Of a DNA stretch of 64,000 bases, positions 54,494 to 63,784 are shown in pieces. A program made the position numbers and the translations under genes. The DNA is from Petrolisthes cinctipes. Lineage: Eukaryota > Arthropoda > Malacostraca > Decapoda > Porcellanidae. The notes under the pieces were generated by a model. The model had not been told where the DNA came from. It made no database searches and saw only the letters and a program-made list of their open reading frames with translations. The stretch spans positions 622,501 to 686,500 of the forward strand of contig JAWQEG010000135.1 in NCBI GenBank assembly GCA_033782935.1, written 5' to 3'. Positions within the stretch are counted from its first letter, which is position 1. Each line of letters opens with the position of its first letter.

Positions 54494-56020
54494 TCAGGGA
54501 TCCGACCCCACATCTGGGAGGGATTTGACCACTAGTGCTCTCATTAATGGATCTAGTTTGAGCATACCTTCATTTAAGTAAAAGTTTTTATAGTGCTGTA
54601 TACATACTGATTCTAATATTCTACGTTTCTTGAAATTGTTGCACTTAATTATCATTTTACCAGAATTCCAATCAATACAGTGGTTGTTGTCATATACATG
54701 GACAAAGTTAGCATTATTTGTGTTACAATTCGTCATATCTCGTTTATGTTCTTTCATTCTAACATCTAAAGATCTCCCAGTTTCACCTATATAAACTAAG
54801 TCACAGTCTAAGCTAGGAATTTTGTATACTCCTGCTTGGGGCTGAACAGTGGCATTATTTCTTACAAGAGTAGTTTTGATATTAGAAGTATATTTGAAGG
54901 ATATGTTTACATCAAGTTCTCTGCTAACTGACTGAATTTCTTCCAGACTTTTTACATAAGGAAGACATAAATAAGGTTTCTTTTCGGACTGACATTTAGG
55001 AACATAGAAGGTTTTCATAGCCTTATAATAAGCTTTTCTGACAAACCAATCAGGATATTTCAAGTTACGAAATATAATCCAAATTTTGTTGTTTTCTACC
55101 TCTAAATTTTGGGGGCTACAAATTCTTAATGCTCTGAGAAACAAGGTAGATATGACAGACATTTTGATAGAATCATTATGATAAGAGAAAAAATGAATGT
55201 ACATATCACAATGAGTGTGTTTCCTATAGACAGTGAAAGTAGGGAAGTCATTAATTTTAGTAACCAAAACATCAAGGAAGGGTAGGGACCCATCAATTTC
55301 CCATTCCATTTTGAAATTGATAGATGGAACCAAGTCATTTAATTTGCAAAAGAAATCTTCAAAATTATTGAGACTGTTGGGCCAAAAGGAGAAAATGTCA
55401 TCTACATACCTATGCCAAATTAGATTTGGGGGTACAAGATTGGATAATAACTCAGTTTCAAAAAATTCCATATACAAATTACTAAGGATGGGGGATAACG
55501 GCGACCCCATAGCATTGCCAAAACGCTGAATGAAGAATTTATCATTAAAAGAAAAAGCATTGGATGAAACACAAAGATTAATTAATTCAAGGAAGGAAGA
55601 TATTGGCATACCCAAATCTAAATCATAGTCTGGCATTTTCCTACTTAGAAATTCTAATACATCGTTAAGTGGCACTTTAGTGAAGAGTGAATCTACATCA
55701 AAACTTACCATTTTTCCATTAGTTAGGTTTAGAGACTTAATTTTATCATTAAAATGTGAGGAATTTTTAATGTGTGAACTTGAGATGCATCCCACTAATG
55801 GTGATAATTTATTGGCTAAGAATGTTGATAATTTGTAGCTAAATGATCCACAGTACGAAACAATGGGGCGAAGAGGAACACCATTCTTATGTGTTTTGGG
55901 TAGACCATATATGTGTGGAAGTTTAGGGTTGACTTGCATGAACCATTTGGCATCGATGTTGGGCACATTATTGAGTAGTTCTTTCACAGTACGGTTGAAC
56001 CGGGTGGACAGACACTTTAA
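54494..56020 (-). CDS. ORF-B of U22: PLE RT plus GIY-YIG endonuclease, CxxC changed
   Basis: 497 codons with SLDC in place of CKDC. It reads YYKAMKTF where most units read YYKARKTF, shared with U23. Confidence 0.92.
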   Translation of the reverse strand, partial: LKCLSTRFNRTVKELLNNVPNIDAKWFMQVNPKLPHIYGLPKTHKNGVPLRPIVSYCGSFSYKLSTFLANKLSPLVGCISSSHIKNSSHFNDKIKSLNLTNGKMVSFDVDSLFTKVPLNDVLEFLSRKMPDYDLDLGMPISSFLELINLCVSSNAFSFNDKFFIQRFGNAMGSPLSPILSNLYMEFFETELLSNLVPPNLIWHRYVDDIFSFWPNSLNNFEDFFCKLNDLVPSINFKMEWEIDGSLPFLDVLVTKINDFPTFTVYRKHTHCDMYIHFFSYHNDSIKMSVISTLFLRALRICSPQNLEVENNKIWIIFRNLKYPDWFVRKAYYKAMKTFYVPKCQSEKKPYLCLPYVKSLEEIQSVSRELDVNISFKYTSNIKTTLVRNNATVQPQAGVYKIPSLDCDLVYIGETGRSLDVRMKEHKRDMTNCNTNNANFVHVYDNNHCIDWNSGKMIIKCNNFKKRRILESVCIQHYKNFYLNEGMLKLDPLMRALVVKSLPDVGSDP

Positions 56021-56843
56021 TTAAGGGAGAAGATCTCAACTTTTCATAAGTGGTGACGTCATTTAATAGATTTAACATCTTTTCTTCGTAGTTAACTTTA
56101 TCAAGTATCACAACTGAGTTGCTCTTGTCAGCTTTAGTTATGAAAATGGAGTTGTTTTTTCTTAAATTCTCCAAGGCCAAACGAAACCGCCTAGGAATGG
56201 AATCATAGGAGTTAAAATGATCCAAAAAGCCATTGATTATAAAACCATTAAGGCACGGGAAATTATGCCTTCCATTAAATACAGACGCAACAAAATCTAG
56301 GGAAATATTTCTACCAGGTTTTAAAGCAAAAGAAAAACCCAGTTGCAACACTTGATTTTCAATTTCCGATAGCACATAGGACGACAAATTCACCACTGAG
56401 CCCATAACACCACAGTTGTTCCACTCACTGGCACTGCACAATTCGCTGATGACTCTGTTGTGTCTAATCCTGGTCTTGTTCACTTCATGGTTACACTTGT
56501 TACTGGCTGTCTGAAGTACGGATTCCAACAAATCATCATGAAGGTGTCCTTTGAGAAGTCGTATGTTACGTCGAAGAAGCCAATACGACTCATCAACTTC
56601 TCGTTTTATGCAGGCAACACGCTCAAGTAGAGTGGCACGGGCAACATCAGGAAACGGTGTAGTCCTCCATCTAAAGAACGGCAAGAAAGACTTAGGGATG
56701 ACTTGTTTATGGAGGAATTTCAGTTGAAGCTTCTTTTTCTTGACCGCCGTTAAACACTTCTCGTAACGTCGGAAGCAGGAGGTCAGGAACGGGAAAGTCA
56801 GCAGGAAGGAGGAGAAGAGGTGGTGTCTGATCGTGGGATCCAT
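55968..56843 (-). CDS. ORF-A of U22, intact
   Basis: 291 codons from the ATG at 56841-56843. Confidence 0.82.
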   Translation of the reverse strand: MDPTIRHHLFSSFLLTFPFLTSCFRRYEKCLTAVKKKKLQLKFLHKQVIPKSFLPFFRWRTTPFPDVARATLLERVACIKREVDESYWLLRRNIRLLKGHLHDDLLESVLQTASNKCNHEVNKTRIRHNRVISELCSASEWNNCGVMGSVVNLSSYVLSEIENQVLQLGFSFALKPGRNISLDFVASVFNGRHNFPCLNGFIINGFLDHFNSYDSIPRRFRLALENLRKNNSIFITKADKSNSVVILDKVNYEEKMLNLLNDVTTYEKLRSSPLIKVSVHPVQPYCERTTQ

Positions 56844-56919
56844 AATGGAGTGGTAATTCACAATGACGTGAAGAGCAGCATGCTAAGAAAAACCCACTTT
56901 TTATAGACCAAAAGCATTT

Positions 56920-56965
56920 AATATGGACGTTTCGGAGGCAACTACCTCCCTCTTCAGCAGTACAG
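56920..56965 (-). ncRNA. Candidate hammerhead ribozyme, U22
   Basis: Reference core. Confidence 0.48.
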
Positions 56966-57080
56966 AGTTGAATGAAACATGAAAGGAAAATAGGCAGCTG
57001 ACAGGAGGAGGGAGGGACAAGGTGTGTTCTGATGACAGACAACACCTCACCTCACCTCACCCAACCGACCTGACCATTCC

Positions 57081-58607
57081 TCAGGGATCCGACCCCACAT
57101 CTGGGAGGGATTTGACCACTAGTGCTCTCATTAATGGATCTAGTTTGAGCATACCTTCATTTAAGTAAAAGTTTTTATAGTGCTGTATACATACTGATTC
57201 TAATATTCTACGTTTCTTGAAATTGTTGCACTTAATTATCATTTTACCAGAATTCCAATCAATACAGTGGTTGTTGTCATATACATGGACAAAGTTAGCA
57301 TTATTTGTGTTACAATTCGTCATATCTCGTTTATGTTCTTTCATTCTAACATCTAAAGATCTCCCAGTTTCACCTATATAAACTAAGTCACAGTCTAAGC
57401 TAGGAATTTTGTATACTCCTGCTTGGGGCTGAACAGTGGCATTATTTCTTACAAGAGTAGTTTTGATATTAGAAGTATATTTGAAGGATATGTTTACATC
57501 AAGTTCTCTGCTAACTGACTGAATTTCTTCCAGACTTTTTACATAAGGAAGACATAAATAAGGTTTCTTTTCGGACTGACATTTAGGAACATAGAAGGTT
57601 TTCATAGCCTTATAATAAGCTTTTCTGACAAACCAATCAGGATATTTCAAGTTACGAAATATAATCCAAATTTTGTTGTTTTCTACCTCTAAATTTTGGG
57701 GGCTACAAATTCTTAATGCTCTGAGAAACAAGGTAGATATGACAGACATTTTGATAGAATCATTATGATAAGAGAAAAAATGAATGTACATATCACAATG
57801 AGTGTGTTTCCTATAGACAGTGAAAGTAGGGAAGTCATTAATTTTAGTAACCAAAACATCAAGGAAGGGTAGGGACCCATCAATTTCCCATTCCATTTTG
57901 AAATTGATAGATGGAACCAAGTCATTTAATTTGCAAAAGAAATCTTCAAAATTATTGAGACTGTTGGGCCAAAAGGAGAAAATGTCATCTACATACCTAT
58001 GCCAAATTAGATTTGGGGGTACAAGATTGGATAATAACTCAGTTTCAAAAAATTCCATATACAAATTACTAAGGATGGGGGATAACGGCGACCCCATAGC
58101 ATTGCCAAAACGCTGAATGAAGAATTTATCATTAAAAGAAAAAGCATTGGATGAAACACAAAGATTAATTAATTCAAGGAAGGAAGATATTGGCATACCC
58201 AAATCTAAATCATAGTCTGGCATTTTCCTACTTAGAAATTCTAATACATCGTTAAGTGGCACTTTAGTGAAGAGTGAATCTACATCAAAACTTACCATTT
58301 TTCCATTAGTTAGGTTTAGAGACTTAATTTTATCATTAAAATGTGAGGAATTTTTAATGTGTGAACTTGAGATGCATCCCACTAATGGTGATAATTTATT
58401 GGCTAAGAATGTTGATAATTTGTAGCTAAATGATCCACAGTACGAAACAATGGGGCGAAGAGGAACACCATTCTTATGTGTTTTGGGTAGACCATATATG
58501 TGTGGAAGTTTAGGGTTGACTTGCATGAACCATTTGGCATCGATGTTGGGCACATTATTGAGTAGTTCTTTCACAGTACGGTTGAACCGGGTGGACAGAC
58601 ACTTTAA
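57081..58607 (-). CDS. ORF-B of U23: PLE RT plus GIY-YIG endonuclease, CxxC changed
   Basis: 497 codons; I see no amino-acid difference from U22. SLDC replaces CKDC. Confidence 0.92.
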   Translation of the reverse strand, partial: LKCLSTRFNRTVKELLNNVPNIDAKWFMQVNPKLPHIYGLPKTHKNGVPLRPIVSYCGSFSYKLSTFLANKLSPLVGCISSSHIKNSSHFNDKIKSLNLTNGKMVSFDVDSLFTKVPLNDVLEFLSRKMPDYDLDLGMPISSFLELINLCVSSNAFSFNDKFFIQRFGNAMGSPLSPILSNLYMEFFETELLSNLVPPNLIWHRYVDDIFSFWPNSLNNFEDFFCKLNDLVPSINFKMEWEIDGSLPFLDVLVTKINDFPTFTVYRKHTHCDMYIHFFSYHNDSIKMSVISTLFLRALRICSPQNLEVENNKIWIIFRNLKYPDWFVRKAYYKAMKTFYVPKCQSEKKPYLCLPYVKSLEEIQSVSRELDVNISFKYTSNIKTTLVRNNATVQPQAGVYKIPSLDCDLVYIGETGRSLDVRMKEHKRDMTNCNTNNANFVHVYDNNHCIDWNSGKMIIKCNNFKKRRILESVCIQHYKNFYLNEGMLKLDPLMRALVVKSLPDVGSDP

Positions 58608-59430
58608 TTAAGGGAGAAGATCTCAACTTTTCATAAGTGGTGACGTCATTTAATAGATTTAACATCTTTTCTTCGTAGTTAACTTTATCAAGTATCACAA
58701 CTGAGTTGCTCTTGTCAGCTTTAGTTATGAAAATGGAGTTGTTTTTTCTTAAATTCTCCAAGGCCAAACGAAACCGCTTAGGAATGGAATCATAGGAGTT
58801 AAAATGATCCAAAAAGCCATTGATTATAAAACCATTAAGGCACGGGAAATTATGCCTTCCATTAAATACAGACGCAACAAAATCTAGGGAAATATTTCTA
58901 CCAGGTTTTAAAGCAAAAGAAAAACCCAGTTGCAACACTTGATTTTCAATTTCCGATAGCACATAGGACGACAAATTCACCACTGAGCCCATAACACCAC
59001 AGTTGTTCCACTCACTGGCACTGCACAATTCGCTGATGACTCTGTTGTGTCTAATCCTGGTCTTGTTCACTTCATGGTTACACTTGTTACTGGCTGTCTG
59101 AAGTACGGATTCCAACAAATCATCATGAAGGTGTCCTTTGAGAAGTCGTATGTTACGTCGAAGAAGCCAATACGACTCATCAACTTCTCGTTTTATGCAG
59201 GCAACACGCTCAAGTAGAGTGGCACGGGCAACATCAGGAAACGGTGTAGTCCTCCATCTAAAGAACGGCAAGAAAGACTTAGGGATGACTTGTTTATGGA
59301 GGAATTTCAGTTGAAGCTTCTTTTTCTTGACCGCCGTTAAACACTTCTCGTAACGTCGGAAGCAGGAGGTCAGGAACGGGAAAGTCAGCAGGAAGGAGGA
59401 GAAGAGGTGGTGTCTGATCGTGGGATCCAT
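58555..59430 (-). CDS. ORF-A of U23, intact
   Basis: 291 codons from the ATG at 59428-59430. One difference from U22 is SIPKRF for SIPRRF. Confidence 0.82.
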   Translation of the reverse strand: MDPTIRHHLFSSFLLTFPFLTSCFRRYEKCLTAVKKKKLQLKFLHKQVIPKSFLPFFRWRTTPFPDVARATLLERVACIKREVDESYWLLRRNIRLLKGHLHDDLLESVLQTASNKCNHEVNKTRIRHNRVISELCSASEWNNCGVMGSVVNLSSYVLSEIENQVLQLGFSFALKPGRNISLDFVASVFNGRHNFPCLNGFIINGFLDHFNSYDSIPKRFRLALENLRKNNSIFITKADKSNSVVILDKVNYEEKMLNLLNDVTTYEKLRSSPLIKVSVHPVQPYCERTTQ

Positions 59431-59487
59431 AATGGAGTGGTAATTCACAATGACGTGAAGAGCAGCATGCTAAGAAAAACCCACTTT

Positions 59488-61194
59488 TTATAGACCAAAA
59501 GCATTTAATATGGACGTTTCGGAGGCAACTACCTCCCTCTTCAGCAGTACAGAGTTGAATGAAACATGAAAGGAAAATAGGCAGCTGACAGGAGGAGGGA
59601 GGGACAAGGTGTGTTCTGATGACAGACAACACCTCACCTCACCCAACCGACCTGACCTGGCCATTCCTAAGGGATCCGACCCCACATCTGGGAGGGATTT
59701 GACCACTAGTGCTCTCATTAATGGATCTAGTTTGAGCATACCTTCATTTAAGTAAAAGTTTTTATAGTGCTGTATACATACTGATTCTAATATTCTACGT
59801 TTCTTGAAATTGTTGCACTTAATTATCATTTTACCAGAATTCCAATCAATACAGTGGTTGTTGTCATATACATGGACAAAGTTAGCATTATTTGTGTTAC
59901 AATTCGTCATATCTCGTTTATGTTCTTTCATTCTAACATCTAAAGATCTCCCAGTTTCACCTATATAAACTAAGTCACAGTCTTTGCAAGGAATTTTGTA
60001 TACTCCTGCTTGGGGCTGAACAGTGGCATTATTTCTTACAAGAGTAGTTTTGATACTAGAAGTATATTTGAAGGATATGTTTACATCAAGTTCTCTGCTA
60101 ACTGACTGAATTTCTTCCAGACTTTTTACATAAGGAAGACATAAATAAGGTTTCTTTTTTGGACTGACATTTAGGAACATAGAAGGTTTTCCTAGCCTTA
60201 TAATAAGCTTTTCTGACAAACCAATCAGGATATTTCAAGTTGCGAAATATAATCCAAATTTTGTTGTTTTCTACCTCTAAATTTTGGGGGCTACAAATTC
60301 TTAATGCTCTGAGAAACAAGGTAGATATGACAGACATTTTGATAGATTCATTATTATAAGAGAAAAAATGAATGTACATATCACAATGAGTGTGTTTCCT
60401 ATAGACAGTGAAGGTAGGGAAGTCATTAATTTTAGTAACCAAAACATCAAGGAAGGGTAGGGACCCATCAATTTCCCATTCCATTTTGAAATTGATAGAT
60501 GGAACCAAGTCATTTAATTTGCAAAAGAAATCTTCAAAATTATTGAGACTGTTGGGCCAAAAGGTGAAAATGTCATCTACATAACTATGCCATATTAGAT
60601 TTGGGGGTGCAAGGTTGGATAATAACTCAGTTTCAAAAAATTCCATATACAAATTACTAAGGATGGGGGATAACGGCGACCCCATAGCAATGCCAAAACG
60701 CTGAATGAAGAATTTATCATTAAAAGAAAAAGCATTGGATGAACACAAAGATTAATTAATTCAAGGAAGGAAGATATTGGTATACCCAAATCTAAATCAT
60801 AGTCTGGCATTTTCCTACTTAGAAATTCTAATACATCGTTAAGTGGCACTTTAGTGAAGAGTGAATCTACATCAAAACTTACCATTTTTCCATTAGTTAG
60901 GTTTAGAGACTTAATTTTATCATTAAAATGTGAGGAATTTTTAATGTGTGAACTTGAGATGCATCCCACTAATGGTGATAATTTATTGGCTAAGAATGTT
61001 GATAATTTGTAGCTAAATGATCCACAGTACGAAACAATGGGGCGAAGAGGAACACCATTCTTATGTGTTTTGGGTAGACCATATATGTGTGGAAGTTTAG
61101 GGTTGACTTGCATGAACCATTTGGCATCGATGTTGGGCACATTATTGAGTAGTTCTTTCACAGTACGGTTGAACCGGGTGGACAGACACTTTAA
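59488..61194 (-). pseudogene. ORF-B of U24, two frameshifts, read-through into U23
   Basis: A one-base loss near 60741 lies before motif B, and a one-base gain near 60155 lies between the RT and the nuclease. Because the stop after VGSDP is lost and the junction has only two pentamers, the frame runs on through the U23 ribozyme region to 59488. YVDD and CKDC are intact, but the Arg before YVDD is Ser. Confidence 0.86.
59507..59552 (-). ncRNA. Candidate hammerhead ribozyme, U23
   Basis: Reference core. The read-through end of the U24 ORF-B frame crosses this copy. Confidence 0.48.
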
Positions 61195-62014
61195 TTAAGG
61201 GAGAAGATCTCAACTTTTCATAAGTGGTGACGTCATTTAATAGATTTAACATCTTTTCTTCGTAGTTAACTTTATCAAGTATCACAACTGAGTTGCTCTT
61301 GTCAGCTTTAGTTATGAAAATGGAGTTGTTTTTTCTTAAACTCTCCAAGGCCAAACGAAACCGCCTAGGAATGGAATCATAGGAGTTAAAATTATCCAAA
61401 AAGCCATTGATTATAAAACCATTAAGGCACGGGAAATTATGCCTTCCATTAAATACAGACGCAACAAAATCTAGGGCAATATTTCTACCAGGTTTTAAAG
61501 CAAAAGAAAAACCCAGTTGCAACACTTGATTTTCAATTTCCGATAGCACATAGGACGACAAATTCACCACTGAGCCCATAACACCACAGTTGTTCCACTC
61601 ACTGGCAATGCACAATTCGCTGATGACTCTGTTGTGTCTAATCCTGGTCTTGTTCACTTCATGGTTACACTTGTTACTGGCTGTCTGAAGTACGGATTCC
61701 AACAAATCATCATGAAGGTGTCCTTTGAGAAGTCGTATGTTACGTCGAAGAAGCCAATACGACTCATCAACTTCTCGTTTTATGCAGGCAACACGCTCAA
61801 GTAGAGTGGCACGGGCAACATCAGGAAACGGTGTAGTCCTCCATCTAAAGAACGGCAAGAAAGACTTAGGGATGACTTGTTTATGGAGGAATTTCAGTTG
61901 AAGCTTCTTTTTCTTGACTGCCGTTAAACACTTCTCGTAACGTCGGAAGCAGGTCAGGAACGGGAAAGTCAGCAGGAAGAAGGAGAAGAGGTGGTGTCTG
62001 ATCGTGGGATCCAT
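61142..62014 (-). CDS. ORF-A of U24, open
   Basis: 290 codons from the ATG at 62012-62014. It has the LTCFRRYEK deletion shared with U20. It reads SELCIAS and LALESLRK. Confidence 0.8.
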   Translation of the reverse strand: MDPTIRHHLFSFFLLTFPFLTCFRRYEKCLTAVKKKKLQLKFLHKQVIPKSFLPFFRWRTTPFPDVARATLLERVACIKREVDESYWLLRRNIRLLKGHLHDDLLESVLQTASNKCNHEVNKTRIRHNRVISELCIASEWNNCGVMGSVVNLSSYVLSEIENQVLQLGFSFALKPGRNIALDFVASVFNGRHNFPCLNGFIINGFLDNFNSYDSIPRRFRLALESLRKNNSIFITKADKSNSVVILDKVNYEEKMLNLLNDVTTYEKLRSSPLIKVSVHPVQPYCERTTQ

Positions 62015-62090
62015 AATGGAGTGGTAATTCACAATGACGTGAAGAGCAGCATGCTAAGAAAAACCCACTTTTTATAGACAAAAAGGATTT

Positions 62091-62136
62091 AATATTCACG
62101 TTTCGGAGGCAACTACCTCCCTCTTCAGCATTACAG
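62091..62136 (-). ncRNA. Hammerhead-like fold with GUG at the cut site, U24
   Basis: Same GUG and GUAAUG changes as U20. Confidence 0.35.
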
Positions 62137-62337
62137 AGTTGAATGAAACATGAAAGGAAAATAGGCAGCTGACAGGAGGAGGGAGGGACAAGGTGTGTTC
62201 TGATGACAGACAACACCTCACCTCACCTCACCCAACCGACCTGACCATTCCTCAGGGATCCGACCCCACATCTGGGAGGGATTTGACCACTAGTGCTCTC
62301 ATTAATGGATCTAGTTTGAGCATACCTTCATTTAAAA

Positions 62338-63784
62338 TTAAGTTATAAAGTTTTTATAGTGATGTATACATACTGATTCTAATATTCTACGTTTCTTGAA
62401 ATTGTTGCACTTAATTATCATTTTACCAGAATTCCAATCAATACAGTGGTTGTTGTCATATACATGGACAAAGTTAGCATTATTTGTGTTACAATTCGTC
62501 ATATCTCGTTTATGTTCTTTCATTCTAACATCTAAAGATCTCCCAGTTTCACCTATATAAACTAAGTCACAGTCTAAGCTAGGAATTTTGTATACTCCTG
62601 CTTGGGGCGGAACAGTGGCATTATTTCTTACAAGAGTAGTTTTGATATTAGAAGTATATTTGAAGGATATGTTTACATCAAGTTCTCTGCTAACTGACTG
62701 AATTTCTTCCAGACTTTTTACATAAGGAAGACATAAATAAGGTTTCTTTTCTGACTGACATTTAGGAACATAGAAGGTTTTCCTAGCCTTATAATAAGCT
62801 TTTCTGATAAACTAATCAGGATATTTCAAGTTACGGAATATAATCCAATTTTTTTTGTTCTACCTCTAAATTTTTGGGGCTACAAATTCTTAATGCTCTG
62901 AGAAACAAGGTAGATATGACAGACATTTTGATAGAATCATTATGATAAGAGAAAAAATGAATGTACATATCACAATGAGTGTGTTTCCTATAGACAGTGA
63001 AAGTAGGGAAGTCATTAATTTTAGTAACCAAAACATCAAGGAAGGGTAGGGACCCATCAATTTCCCATTCCATTTTGAAATTGATAGATGGAACCAAGTC
63101 ATTTAATTTGCAAAAGAAATCTTCAAAATTATTGAGACTGTTGGGCCAAAAGGAGAAAATGTCATCTACATACTTATGCCATATTAGATTTGGGGGTGCA
63201 AGGTTGGATAATAACTCAGTTTCAAAAAATTCCATATACAAATTACTAAGGATGGGTGATAACGGCGACCCCATAGCATTGCCAAAATGCTGAATGAAGA
63301 ATTTATCATTAAAAGAAAAAGCATTGGATGAAACACAAAGATTAATTAATTCATGGAAGGAAGATATTGGCATACCCAAATCTAAATCATAGTCTGGCAT
63401 TTTCCTACTTAGAAATTCTAATACATCGTTAAATGGAACTTTAGTGAAGAGTGAATCTACATCAAAACTTACCATTTTTCCATTAGTCAGGTTTAGAGTC
63501 TTAATTTTATCATTAAAATGTGAGGAATTTTTAATGTGTGAACTTGAGATGCATCCCACTAATGGTGATAATTTATTGGCTAAGAATGTTGATAATTTGT
63601 AGCTAAATGATCCACAGTACGAAACAATGGGGCGAAGAGGAACACCATTCTTATGTGTTTTGGGTAAACCATATATGTGTGGAAGTTTAGGGTTGACTTG
63701 CATGAACCATTTGGCATCGATGTTGGGCACATTATTGAGTAGTTCTTTCACAGTACGGTTGAACCGGGTGGACAGACACTTTAA
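62338..63784 (-). pseudogene. ORF-B of U25, stop and frameshift before the nuclease
   Basis: The RT part is open from 63784 to about 62831, then shifts frame in the T-rich tract near 62850. The Trp to TAG is present near 62813. SLDC replaces CKDC. The end is FIT after an inserted AAATTA near 62335. It has WHKYVDD and IQHFGNAM variants. Confidence 0.87.

Larger units (their letters stand above)
54479..57065 (-). mobile_element. PLE unit U22 (subfamily E)
   Basis: 2587 bp; CTCAC x3 at the U23 junction. Almost identical to U23. Confidence 0.95.
57066..59647 (-). mobile_element. PLE unit U23 (subfamily E)
   Basis: 2582 bp, 5 bp shorter than U22 because the U24 junction has CTCAC x2. Confidence 0.95.
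59648..62236 (-). mobile_element. PLE unit U24 (C-type 3' half, E-type 5' half)
   Basis: 2589 bp; CTCAC x3 at the U25 junction. The nuclease end resembles U14-U16 (FYLNEG, TTA after VGSDP). The 5' half resembles U20. Confidence 0.93.
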
